DNA from: Pseudomonas sp. TNT3
GTDB lineage: Bacteria; Pseudomonadota; Gammaproteobacteria; Pseudomonadales; Pseudomonadaceae
DNA: 64,000 nt
NCBI RefSeq assembly: GCF_010095445.2
Contig: NZ_WFGV02000025.1
Location: forward strand, 1-64,000
Direction: 5' to 3'
Below, in pieces: positions 33,369 to 41,141 of this stretch (the first letter of the stretch is position 1; every line of letters starts with the position of its first letter). The notes below the pieces were generated by a model. That model did no database searches and had not been told where the DNA came from. It saw only the letters and a program-made list of their open reading frames with translations. The translations under genes were made by a program, and so were the position numbers.

Positions 33369-34151
33369 ATGAAGAAAATTATCCACAACCTTGCGCCCTG
33401 GGCGTTGCCGGTGTTGCTGCTGGCGGTATGGCAGTTGTCGGTGTCGGCGGGCTGGTTATCGACGCGGATTCTGCCGGCGCCCATTGCCGTCATCGAAGCC
33501 GGCGTGAGCCTGGTTCGCAGTGGCGAAATCTGGACGCATCTGGCGATCAGCGGCTGGCGTGCGGCGCTGGGCTTCACCATTGGCGGCAGCATCGGCCTGG
33601 TGTTGGGTTTCATCACCGGCCTGTCGAAATGGGGTGAGCGCCTGCTCGACAGTTCGGTGCAGATGATCCGCAACGTGCCACACCTGGCGCTGATTCCGCT
33701 GGTGATCCTGTGGTTCGGCATTGACGAGTCGGCGAAGATTTTCCTGGTGGCATTGGGCACGTTGTTCCCGATCTACCTCAACACCTATCACGGTATCCGC
33801 AATGTCGACCCGGCGCTGGTGGAGATGGCGCGCAGTTATGGCTTGTCGGGTTTCAGTCTGTTCCGCCAGGTGATCCTGCCGGGCGCATTGCCTTCGATTC
33901 TGGTCGGCGTGCGCTTCGCCCTGGGCTTCATGTGGTTGACGTTGATCGTGGCAGAAACCATTTCCGCCAGCTCCGGTATTGGCTACCTGGCCATGAATGC
34001 CCGGGAATTCTTGCAGACTGACGTGGTGGTGCTGGCGATTCTGTTGTACGCGGTGCTTGGCAAGCTCGCTGACCTCTCGGCCCGTGGACTTGAGCGTGTC
34101 TGGCTACGCTGGCACCCGGCCTATCAGGTCCATAAAGGAGGCGCCGCATGA
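33369..34151 (+). CDS. ssuC: Aliphatic sulfonate ABC transporter permease
   Basis: 260 aa with about six hydrophobic helices (ALPVLLLAVWQLSVSAGWL, then GFTIGGSIGLVLGFITGL). The cytoplasmic coupling loop, EMARSYGLSGFSLFRQVILP, contacts SsuB. The protein is a BPD permease of the SsuC/TauC/NrtB type. It is 8 bp after ssuD and overlaps ssuB by 4 bp, so stoichiometry is probably set by coupled translation. Confidence 0.96.
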   Translation: MKKIIHNLAPWALPVLLLAVWQLSVSAGWLSTRILPAPIAVIEAGVSLVRSGEIWTHLAISGWRAALGFTIGGSIGLVLGFITGLSKWGERLLDSSVQMIRNVPHLALIPLVILWFGIDESAKIFLVALGTLFPIYLNTYHGIRNVDPALVEMARSYGLSGFSLFRQVILPGALPSILVGVRFALGFMWLTLIVAETISASSGIGYLAMNAREFLQTDVVVLAILLYAVLGKLADLSARGLERVWLRWHPAYQVHKGGAA

Positions 34152-34954
34152 CTGCTCAACAACCTCCACGCCTGCTGCGCGGTATTCCGCTGGCGGTGCG
34201 CAAGCTGCAGAAAACCTTCGGTTCGCGGCAAGTATTGCGCGAGATCGACCTGCACATACCGGCAGGTCAGTTTGTGGCCGTGGTCGGTCGCAGCGGCTGC
34301 GGTAAAAGCACCTTGCTGCGACTGCTCGCCGGTCTCGACAAGCCTACCGGTGGTGAGCTGCTGGCAGGCTCCGCACCGCTGAGCGATGCACGGGAAGACA
34401 CCCGATTGATGTTCCAGGAAGCGCGTCTGCTGCCATGGAGAAAGGTGATCGATAACGTCGGCCTCGGGCTGACGGGCAACTGGCGGCCGCAGGCACTGGA
34501 AGCCCTGGAGTCGGTGGGCCTGGCGGACCGCGCCAATGAGTGGCCGGCGGCCCTGTCCGGTGGACAGAAGCAACGTGTGGCGCTGGCCCGTGCGCTGATC
34601 CATCAACCGCGTTTGCTGTTGCTGGACGAACCCCTGGGCGCACTGGATGCGCTGACGCGAATTGAAATGCAGCAACTGATCGAGCGGCTCTGGCAGAAGC
34701 ATGGATTCACTGTGCTGCTCGTCACCCATGACGTCAGTGAAGCGGTGGCGATTGCCGATCGAGTGATCCTGATCGAAGACGGTGAAGTCGGCCTCGACCT
34801 GCATGTGGAACTGCCGCGACCTCGCGTCCGCGGTTCCCATCGGCTGGCGGCGCTGGAAACCGAAGTCCTCAATCGTGTGCTCGCACTGCCCGGCGAACCG
34901 CCGGAACCGGAACCCGTTTCACCATTGCCCACGCAACTGCGCTGGGCGCAATAA
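34148..34954 (+). CDS. ssuB: Aliphatic sulfonate ABC transporter ATPase
   Basis: 268 aa, with all ABC motifs intact: Walker A GRSGCGKSTLL, Q-loop MFQEARLLPWRKV, signature LSGGQKQRVALARAL, Walker B LLLLDEPLGALDAL and switch His VTHDVSEAVAIAD. It powers sulfonate import with SsuC and could also serve the orphan TauA of this region. KEGGAA-type ribosome binding sequence (AAAGGAG) lies inside ssuC just upstream of the start. Confidence 0.96.
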   Translation: MTAQQPPRLLRGIPLAVRKLQKTFGSRQVLREIDLHIPAGQFVAVVGRSGCGKSTLLRLLAGLDKPTGGELLAGSAPLSDAREDTRLMFQEARLLPWRKVIDNVGLGLTGNWRPQALEALESVGLADRANEWPAALSGGQKQRVALARALIHQPRLLLLDEPLGALDALTRIEMQQLIERLWQKHGFTVLLVTHDVSEAVAIADRVILIEDGEVGLDLHVELPRPRVRGSHRLAALETEVLNRVLALPGEPPEPEPVSPLPTQLRWAQ

Positions 34955-34989
34955 CTCACATTTCACCTCAACTGACAGGAATCAACATC

Positions 34990-35205
34990 ATGACTATTAA
35001 AGCCATCAACGTTCGTAACCAGTTCAAAGGCTCGATCAAGGAAATCGTGCTGGGTGACGTGCTGTCGGAAATCGACGTGCAGACAGCGTCGGGCATTGTC
35101 ACGTCGGTGATCACCACGCGCTCCGTGAAAGAGCTGGAGCTGGTGGTCGGCAGCGAAGTGATCGCGTTCGTTAAATCCACCGAGGTGTCGATCGCCAAGT
35201 TGTAA
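34990..35205 (+). CDS. ssuF: TOBE-domain molybdopterin-binding-like protein SsuF
   Basis: A 71-aa single TOBE (Mop-type) domain: MTIKAINVRNQFKGSIKEIV, then SGIVTSVITTRSVKELEL, ending VIAFVKSTEVSIAKL. Mop-like proteins bind oxyanions such as molybdate. The P. putida SsuF of the same operon position is needed for growth on some sulfur sources, as I recall; whether it binds sulfonate/sulfate or molybdate is unclear. A CAGGA ribosome binding site is 9 nt upstream. It is the last gene of the ssu run. Confidence 0.93.
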   Translation: MTIKAINVRNQFKGSIKEIVLGDVLSEIDVQTASGIVTSVITTRSVKELELVVGSEVIAFVKSTEVSIAKL

Positions 35206-35239
35206 GGGTGTCGGCAGTCAGTGAGATCGGCAGCGCGGC

Positions 35240-35336
35240 CATCGCGAGCAGGCTCACTCCTACAGGGGATTTTGTCGAACACAAATGTTGTGTTCGCCTG
35301 AGATCAAATGTAGGAGTGAGCCTGCTCGCGATGGGG
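35240..35336. repeat. REP doublet (GTAGGAGTGAGCCTGCTCGCGATGG class)
   Basis: CCATCGCGAGCAGGCTCACT, then CCTACAGG, faces its inverted copy TGTAGGAGTGAGCCTGCTCG, then CGATGG. The spacer holds a second dyad (CGAACACAAATGTTGTGTTCG). It sits between convergent ssuF and the TetR gene. Confidence 0.87.
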
Positions 35337-35355
35337 TCAGTGGGGCGGATGAATT

Positions 35356-35994
35356 TCAGGCAAGTACAGCGCGCTTGTGCAGATACGGCGGCAAATACAG
35401 CCCCAGATACGCATCGAACACCCGCATCCCTTCCTCTGCCATGCGCGGGGTGATCTGCCCATGCTGCTGCACCGAGCGGGCATACACCCGATCCCCCAGC
35501 TCCATCGCCAGTGCAAACACATCGACATCGGTCGGCAACTTCGGCAGCTCGAAGTGATGGTCGAACAGCTTGTGCATCAGGTCGCCGAGTTCGATGTCGT
35601 GCTGACGGTCAGCCTGGGTGACTTCGGTCAAGCCGTGTTGCGCGAGGATCAACTGGCGCGCGGCGGCGTCTTCGTCGTAGATCGCGAGCATGCGTTGTTC
35701 CACCAGCCGTGACAGGTCCCGCCAGCCGTTGAGGGCCTGGTGGTCGATGGGCTCCTGCAGGCAGGCTCGGAAGGCGGCGTGAACGTCCGCGGTCAACGCT
35801 TCGAGCAGGGCCGGGACGCTGGCGAAGAAGTGATACACGGAAGAGGGCGGTATTTCTGCGCGATCGGCAACGCTGTAAATCGACAAGCTGGCCACGCCCT
35901 CGGCGGCCAGCAGCGTACGTGCGGCGTCGAGGATCGAATCGATCCGCGCCTGGCTGCGTGCGCGGGGTTTGCGGATGGTGGCGGGGCGCGTCAT
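35356..35994 (-). CDS. TetR-family transcriptional regulator
   Basis: 212 aa. The N-terminal TetR HTH (SVADRAEIPPSSVYHFFASV, residues 41-60) has the usual basic lead-in MTRPATIRKPRARSQARIDS. The C-terminal effector domain is helical and matches no ligand class I can name. AGGAGGA lies 6 nt before the ATG at 35994; an extension to 36123 would run through the spuI terminator. It lies downstream of spuI on the same strand behind that terminator, so control of spuI or the spu operon is a guess from position. Confidence 0.92.
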   Translation of the reverse strand: MTRPATIRKPRARSQARIDSILDAARTLLAAEGVASLSIYSVADRAEIPPSSVYHFFASVPALLEALTADVHAAFRACLQEPIDHQALNGWRDLSRLVEQRMLAIYDEDAAARQLILAQHGLTEVTQADRQHDIELGDLMHKLFDHHFELPKLPTDVDVFALAMELGDRVYARSVQQHGQITPRMAEEGMRVFDAYLGLYLPPYLHKRAVLA

Positions 35995-36070
35995 TGAAGT
36001 CCTCCTGCGGGGCAGCGGGCATTGTACGCAGAGCGGGCAGATGTTCCATATCCCCTCGCCACAGGGCCAT

Positions 36071-36105
36071 AAAAAAACGCCGCTGGCTGTGAGGCCGGCG
36101 GCGTT
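36071..36105 (-). terminator. Rho-independent terminator of spuI
   Basis: On the minus strand the stem ACGCCGCCGGCC-tcaca-GCCAGCGGCGT (one mismatch) is followed by seven T residues, 19 bp after the spuI stop. Confidence 0.85.
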
Positions 36106-36123
36106 CTTGTTTGCTGCAACCAC

Positions 36124-37500
36124 TTAAACGGTATGCAGGTACCAGTTGTATTCAAGGTCGGAGATAGAGTGTTCGAACTCCTCCAGCTCACTTTCCTTAC
36201 AGGCCACGAAGATATCGATGTATTTCGGATCGATGTACTTGGCCATGACTTCGCTGTCGTCCAGCTCGCGCAGTGCATCACGCAGGTTGTTCGGCAGGCT
36301 TTGCTCGTTCTGCTCGTAGGAGTTGCCTTCTACGGGCGCGCCCGGCTCGATCTTGTTGGTCAGGCCGTGATGCACGCCTGCCAGAACCGAAGCCATCAAC
36401 AGATACGGATTGGCATCGGCGCCCGCAACGCGGTGTTCGATACGTACGGCATCGGACGAGCCGGTCGGTACGCGAATCGCTACGGTACGGTTGTCCAGGC
36501 CCCAGCACGGCGAGTTCGGCACGTAGAACTGTGCGCCGAAACGACGGTAGGAGTTGACGTTCGGGCAGAGGAAAGCCATCTGCGCCGGTAGGGTCTCGAG
36601 CACACCGCCGATCGCGTGACGCAGTGCGGCGTTCTGCTCGGGATCCTCGCTGGCAAAAATATTCTTGCCATCTTTATCAAGAATCGAGATGTGGACGTGC
36701 AGACCATTGCCCGCCTGGCCTGGATAAGGCTTGGCCATGAAGGTGGTATCCATCTCATGGTCGTAGGCGATGTTCTTGATCAGGCGCTTGAGCAATACAG
36801 CGTAATCGCACGCTTTGATCGGGTCAGCCACGTGGTGCAGGTTCACTTCGAACTGCGCCGGAGCACTTTCCTTGACGATGGCGTCGGCAGGGATGCCTTG
36901 CTCTTTCGCACCTTCCAGAATGTCCTGGAGGCAGTCGACGTATTCGTCGAGGTCGTCGATCAGGTAGACCTGTGTCGAGTGCGGACGTTTGCCGGAGATC
37001 GGCGAACGAGGAGGCTGTGGGCGACCGTTAACGTTTTCCTGGTCGATCAGGTAGAACTCAAGCTCGAATGCGGCACAGATCGTCAGACCCATCTCGTCAA
37101 ACTTGGTAACAACCTGGCGCAGGACTTCACGGGGATCCGCGAAGAAAGGTTCACCTTCGAGTTCGTGCATGGTCATTAACAGTTGCGCGGTAGGGCGCTT
37201 CTGCCAAGGCTCGTTGCACAGGGTGTCAGGGATTGGATAGCAGATTCGGTCAGCATCGCCGATGTCCAGACCCAGACCGGTGCTTTCCACCGTCGAGCCA
37301 TTGATATCCAGAGCAAATAGAGAGGCCGGCAGGTTGATGCCTTTCTCGTAAACCTTGTGGAGACTGGTGCGTTCAATGCGCTTGCCGCGCACCACACCAT
37401 TCATATCTGCAATCAGAAGGTCAACGTACAGAACCTCAGGATGTTCCTTAAGGAACGCGTTCGCTTCGTTAAGCTGAACGGCACGCGGGGGTACCGACAT
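36124..37500 (-). CDS. spuI: Glutamine-synthetase-type gamma-glutamylpolyamine synthetase
   Basis: 458 aa, GS-fold. The catalytic core is present: FELEFYLIDQENVNG metal strand, ESAPAQFEVNLHH, FMAKPYPGQAGNGLHVHIS, and the ADANPYLLMASVLAGVHHGL region. It lacks the adenylylation Tyr loop of GlnA and has the PuuA/PauA-like N-terminus (VLYVDLLIADMNGVVRGKRI). Enzymes of this group join glutamate to putrescine or other amines as the first step of polyamine breakdown. It is divergent from the spu operon, the same arrangement I recall for spuI in P. aeruginosa. Leader features suggest post-transcriptional catabolite control. Confidence 0.93.
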   Translation of the reverse strand: MSVPPRAVQLNEANAFLKEHPEVLYVDLLIADMNGVVRGKRIERTSLHKVYEKGINLPASLFALDINGSTVESTGLGLDIGDADRICYPIPDTLCNEPWQKRPTAQLLMTMHELEGEPFFADPREVLRQVVTKFDEMGLTICAAFELEFYLIDQENVNGRPQPPRSPISGKRPHSTQVYLIDDLDEYVDCLQDILEGAKEQGIPADAIVKESAPAQFEVNLHHVADPIKACDYAVLLKRLIKNIAYDHEMDTTFMAKPYPGQAGNGLHVHISILDKDGKNIFASEDPEQNAALRHAIGGVLETLPAQMAFLCPNVNSYRRFGAQFYVPNSPCWGLDNRTVAIRVPTGSSDAVRIEHRVAGADANPYLLMASVLAGVHHGLTNKIEPGAPVEGNSYEQNEQSLPNNLRDALRELDDSEVMAKYIDPKYIDIFVACKESELEEFEHSISDLEYNWYLHTV

Positions 37501-37512
37501 GATGCAACACCT

Positions 37513-37520
37513 TTGTTGTT
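37513..37520 (-). promoter_or_regulatory. AAYAAYAA catabolite-activity motif in the spuI leader
   Basis: On the minus strand AACAACAA directly precedes AGGTG, the ribosome binding region, 12 nt before the spuI ATG. It is an exact match to the Hfq/Crc binding pattern AAYAAYAA of pseudomonads, which blocks translation when preferred carbon sources are present. Confidence 0.55.
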
Positions 37521-37526
37521 AAAAAT

Positions 37527-37564
37527 ATCAATCATTGATCTCTTCGGGTTTCAGTCAACCCGAA
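37527..37564. promoter_or_regulatory. Two adjacent perfect dyads in the spuI upstream region
   Basis: ATCAAT-C-ATTGAT (37527-37539) and TTCGGGTT-tcagtc-AACCCGAA (37543-37564) lie side by side 27-64 bp upstream of spuI. Operator sites or a leader hairpin are both possible; the cognate protein is unknown. Confidence 0.35.
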
Positions 37565-37778
37565 CGGCATGCCGAAGTCAAGCGAGGCCTTTTTTGCCCT
37601 AAAAAAGCGCTCGAAAGGCATTTTTGAGGCACTTTGGGGCGTTTTTTGGCCTTTGGACGTCTTGGCGTCCGCAGGCTGGAGCGGGCCGTGTTGTATTTTT
37701 TACGGGGGTGTTGTGTAAAAAAATGAACAAGGCTAAGCTCGAATCAAACCCATAACAGCAATAATACCGGGGTGCTTC

Positions 37779-38087
37779 ATGTCTCGCCTGCCGTTAATCG
37801 GCGTCACCGACTGCTCTGCGCATATCGGTCTGCATGCTTATCACATCAGTGGCGATATTAACGTCCGCGCCGTAGCCTCAGCGGCTTCGGGTCTGCCGAT
37901 GATTCTTGCGTCCATGACGAACCGGCTGTTCCCGTCCGATATTCTGGACAGCTTTGATGGCACCCCCATTACGGTTACTTCATTCAATATAGATCCGATT
38001 CACAATAGCGGCCCGGCTTTCATGCAGGGCACCGCTGGCGATTCTGCACGCCTGGTATTTGCCGCGCGATACGGAAAAGCACGATAG
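37779..38087 (+). pseudogene. spuA: Remnant of spuA (gamma-glutamyl-GABA hydrolase, class I amidotransferase)
   Basis: 102 codons whose first two thirds follow the start of PuuD/SpuA-type peptidase C26: MSRLPLIGVT, GLHAYHISGD, AVASAASGLPMI, and FPSDILDSFDG. After GTAGDSAR similarity stops; the frame runs on for eight unrelated codons (LVFAARYGKAR) to a TAG. The whole catalytic part (nucleophile Cys elbow GICRGFQ-type, His-Glu pair), about 150 residues, is missing. Substitutions at normally fixed sites (TPITVTSFNIDP where the family has GILFTGSPSNV) show decay beyond truncation. Position and strand match spuA at the head of the spu operon. A retained short product cannot be excluded. Confidence 0.75.
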
Positions 38088-38178
38088 CCTGTCGCAGACA
38101 CACATTTCAACGCGACGCCGATGCGTCAAACATCGCCTGACTTACAAGAGTCAGGAAACTCAAAGCCTAGAGGCATTT

Positions 38179-39537
38179 ATGAGTAACAACCTCGACCAGC
38201 TCACCGATTGGTTGAAAGACCACAAGATCACAGAAGTCGAATGCATGATCGCCGACTTGACCGGGATCACCCGGGGCAAGATTTCGCCGACCAACAAGTT
38301 CATTGCTGAAAAAGGCATGCGACTGCCCGAGAGCGTTCTATTGCAGACCGTGACCGGTGACTATGTCGAAGACGACATCTATTACGAACTGCTCGACCCG
38401 GCGGACATCGACATGATCTGCCGCCCCGATCAGAACGCGGTGTTCCTGGTGCCTTGGGCCGTCGAGCCGACCGCCCAGGTGATCCACGACACCTATGACA
38501 AGCAAGGCAATCCGATCGAGCTGTCGCCGCGCAACGTGCTCAAGAAGGTCCTCAAACTCTATTCCGACAGAGGCTGGCAGCCGATTGTGGCGCCGGAGAT
38601 GGAGTTCTACCTGACCAAGCGCAGTGACGACCCGGACTACCCGTTGCAACCGCCTATCGGGCGTTCAGGTCGCCCGGAAATCGGCCGTCAGTCGTTCTCT
38701 ATTGAAGCCGCCAACGAATTCGATCCGCTGTTCGAAGATGTTTACGACTGGTGCGAACTGCAGGAGCTGGACCTCGACACGCTGATCCACGAGGACGGCA
38801 CGGCGCAGATGGAAATCAACTTCCGTCACGGTGATGCCCTGTCTCTGGCTGACCAGATTCTGGTGTTCAAACGCACCATGCGCGAAGCCGCGCTCAAGCA
38901 TGACGTGGCCGCGACTTTCATGGCCAAGCCCATGACCGGCGAGCCAGGCAGTGCGATGCACTTGCACCAGAGCATCATCGACATCGAAACCGGCAAGAAC
39001 GTCTTCTCCAACGAAGACGGGACCATGAGCCAGTTGTTCCTGCACCACATCGGTGGCTTGCAGAAGCTGATTCCCGAGTTGTTGCCGCTGTTCGCGCCGA
39101 ACGTCAACTCGTTCCGCCGCTTCCTGCCGGACACTTCGGCACCGGTGAACGTGGAGTGGGGCGAAGAGAACCGTACCGTGGGCCTGCGGGTTCCGGATGC
39201 CGGTCCGCAGAACCGTCGGGTGGAGAATCGCCTGCCGGGCGCTGACGCCAACCCGTACCTGGCGATCGCCGCGAGCCTGCTCTGCGGTTATATCGGCATG
39301 GTCGAGGGGCTGAACCCGAGTGCGCCGGTGGTAGGACGTGGCTATGAACGCCGCAACCTGCGCCTGCCACTGACCATCGAAGACGCGCTGGAGCGTATGG
39401 AAAACAGCGCGACTGTCGAGAAATACCTGGGCAAAAAATTCATCACTGGCTACGTCGCGGTCAAGCGGGCCGAGCATGAAAACTTCAAGCGCGTGATCAG
39501 TTCGTGGGAGCGGGAATTCCTGCTCTTCGCCGTCTGA
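38179..39537 (+). CDS. spuB: Glutamine-synthetase-type gamma-glutamylpolyamine synthetase
   Basis: 452 aa, second GS-fold ligase of the region. The motifs are PEMEFYLTKRSDDPD, EDGTAQMEINFRHGDAL, TFMAKPMTGEPGSAMHLHQS and RLPGADANPYLAIAASLLCG. It is clearly paralogous to spuI but distant, with the WGEENRTVGLRVPDAG insertion typical of SpuB/PuuA. It attaches glutamate to polyamines for SpuC-dependent breakdown. The ATG at 38179 starts MSNNLDQLTDWLKDHKITEV; an upstream frame to 38059 is not conserved-looking. It follows the spuA remnant and precedes spuC by 58 bp. Confidence 0.94.
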   Translation: MSNNLDQLTDWLKDHKITEVECMIADLTGITRGKISPTNKFIAEKGMRLPESVLLQTVTGDYVEDDIYYELLDPADIDMICRPDQNAVFLVPWAVEPTAQVIHDTYDKQGNPIELSPRNVLKKVLKLYSDRGWQPIVAPEMEFYLTKRSDDPDYPLQPPIGRSGRPEIGRQSFSIEAANEFDPLFEDVYDWCELQELDLDTLIHEDGTAQMEINFRHGDALSLADQILVFKRTMREAALKHDVAATFMAKPMTGEPGSAMHLHQSIIDIETGKNVFSNEDGTMSQLFLHHIGGLQKLIPELLPLFAPNVNSFRRFLPDTSAPVNVEWGEENRTVGLRVPDAGPQNRRVENRLPGADANPYLAIAASLLCGYIGMVEGLNPSAPVVGRGYERRNLRLPLTIEDALERMENSATVEKYLGKKFITGYVAVKRAEHENFKRVISSWEREFLLFAV

Positions 39538-39595
39538 TGCGCTGCGGCGCGACAGGAAATAGTCGCGCCTTCACTGCAAACTTAGGAGAATTCGC

Positions 39596-40960
39596 ATGAC
39601 CAATAACAATCCGCAAACCCGTGAGTGGCAAGCACTGAGCAACGACCACCACCTGGCCCCATTCAGTGACTTCAAGCAACTGAAAGAGAAAGGCCCGCGC
39701 ATCATCACCAGCGCGAAGGGCGTTTACCTCTGGGACAGTGAAGGCAACAAGATCCTCGACGGCATGGCCGGCCTGTGGTGTGTCGCCATCGGCTACGGTC
39801 GCGATGAACTGGCCGATGCCGCCAGCAAGCAAATGCGCGAACTGCCTTACTACAACCTGTTTTTCCAGACCGCTCACCCGCCTGTGCTGGAGCTGGCCAA
39901 GGCCATCGCCGACATCGCGCCTGAAGGCATGAATCACGTGTTCTTCACCGGTTCCGGTTCCGAAGGTAACGACACCATGCTGCGTATGGTTCGTCACTAT
40001 TGGGCAATCAAGGGGCAGCCGCAAAAGAAAGTCATCATCAGCCGCAAGAACGGTTATCACGGTTCCACCGTGGCCGGCGCGAGCCTGGGTGGCATGACCT
40101 ACATGCACGAACAAGGCGACTTGCCGATCCCGGGCATTGTCCACATCGCCCAGCCTTACTGGTTTGCTGAAGGCGGGGACATGACGCCGGAAGAGTTTGG
40201 TGTATGGGCCGCCAATCAGCTGGAAGAAAAGATTCTGGAAATCGGCGTTGATAACGTCGGTGCCTTTATTGCCGAGCCGATCCAGGGTGCCGGTGGCGTG
40301 ATCATTCCGCCAGACACCTACTGGCCGCGCATCAAGGAAATCCTCGCCAAGTACGACATCCTGTTCGTGGCGGACGAAGTGATCTGTGGTTTCGGCCGCA
40401 CCGGTGAGTGGTTCGGTTCCGATTTCTACGACCTCAAGCCGGACATGATGACCATCGCCAAAGGCCTGACGTCGGGCTACATCCCGATGGGTGGCCTGAT
40501 CGTGCGTGACGAAGTGGTCGCGGTGCTCAACGAGGGTGGCGATTTCAACCACGGTTTCACCTATTCCGGTCACCCGGTGGCCGCTGCGGTGGCGCTGGAA
40601 AACATCCGCATCATGCGCGACGAAAAAATTATCGACCGCGTTCACGAAGAAACGGCACCTTACTTGCAGAGTCGCTTAAGGGAACTGAGCGATCACCCAT
40701 TGGTGGGTGAAGTGCGCGGTGTAGGGCTGTTGGGGGCAATCGAACTGGTTCAGGACAAGGCCACTCGCAAGCGTTACGAAGGCCGTGGCGTCGGTATGAT
40801 TTGCCGGACATTCTGTTTCGAAAATGGCCTGATCATGCGCGCCGTGGGCGACACCATGATCATTGCTCCGCCGCTGGTTATTACCAAGGCGGAAATCGAT
40901 GAGCTGGTGACCAAGGCTCGCAAGTGTCTGGACCTGACCCTGAGTGCGTTGCAAGCCTAA
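39596..40960 (+). CDS. spuC: Putrescine/polyamine:pyruvate aminotransferase
   Basis: A 454-aa class III (omega) PLP aminotransferase. Cofactor motifs are GSGSEGNDTMLRMVRHYW, NGYHGSTVAGASLGGM, FVADEVICGFGRTGEWFG and the Schiff-base lysine K289 (TIAKGLTSGYIPMGG). SpuC-type enzymes transfer the amino group of putrescine, cadaverine or gamma-glutamyl amines to pyruvate. TTAGGAG lies 8 nt upstream. The first codons contain an AAYAAYAA motif. A bulged hairpin separates it from spuD. Confidence 0.95.
   Translation: MTNNNPQTREWQALSNDHHLAPFSDFKQLKEKGPRIITSAKGVYLWDSEGNKILDGMAGLWCVAIGYGRDELADAASKQMRELPYYNLFFQTAHPPVLELAKAIADIAPEGMNHVFFTGSGSEGNDTMLRMVRHYWAIKGQPQKKVIISRKNGYHGSTVAGASLGGMTYMHEQGDLPIPGIVHIAQPYWFAEGGDMTPEEFGVWAANQLEEKILEIGVDNVGAFIAEPIQGAGGVIIPPDTYWPRIKEILAKYDILFVADEVICGFGRTGEWFGSDFYDLKPDMMTIAKGLTSGYIPMGGLIVRDEVVAVLNEGGDFNHGFTYSGHPVAAAVALENIRIMRDEKIIDRVHEETAPYLQSRLRELSDHPLVGEVRGVGLLGAIELVQDKATRKRYEGRGVGMICRTFCFENGLIMRAVGDTMIIAPPLVITKAEIDELVTKARKCLDLTLSALQA
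39602..39609 (+). promoter_or_regulatory. AAYAAYAA catabolite-activity motif at the spuC start
   Basis: AATAACAA covers codons 3-5 of spuC (MTNNN). It matches the Hfq/Crc consensus exactly and lies in the translation-initiation window, where bound Hfq-Crc would block ribosome entry. Confidence 0.5.
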
Positions 40961-40967
40961 GTGCTAG

Positions 40968-41006
40968 GCTCTGAGCGGGGTGCGAAATTCGCATTTCGCT
41001 CAGAGC
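40968..41006 (+). other. Intercistronic hairpin between spuC and spuD
   Basis: GCTCTGA...GCGAAAT-tcgc-ATTTCGC-TCAGAGC forms a 14-bp stem with a 7-nt bulge on the left side only. It has no T run, so it is not a classic terminator. It could shield the binding-protein mRNA or mark RNase processing, giving spuD higher expression than the enzyme genes. Confidence 0.55.
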
Positions 41007-41141
41007 AAACAAAGGATGGGTCTTTCCTTGAAAGCCTGCCTTGTATCTTGCCAGACTACCCGTTGTTTTAGTTGCCCAGGAAAGGCCGCTGGCTCTTGGT
41101 TAACAAGAACGTGGTTAAAAAGAATAATTGGAGCATTACCC

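Noticed and set aside
35207..35355. Small ORF between ssuF and the TetR gene
   Set aside because: Open frames there lie within the REP doublet and lack a start signal.
36000..36123. N-terminal extension of the TetR protein
   Set aside because: It would translate through the spuI terminator hairpin; the AGGAGGA before 35994 marks the real start.
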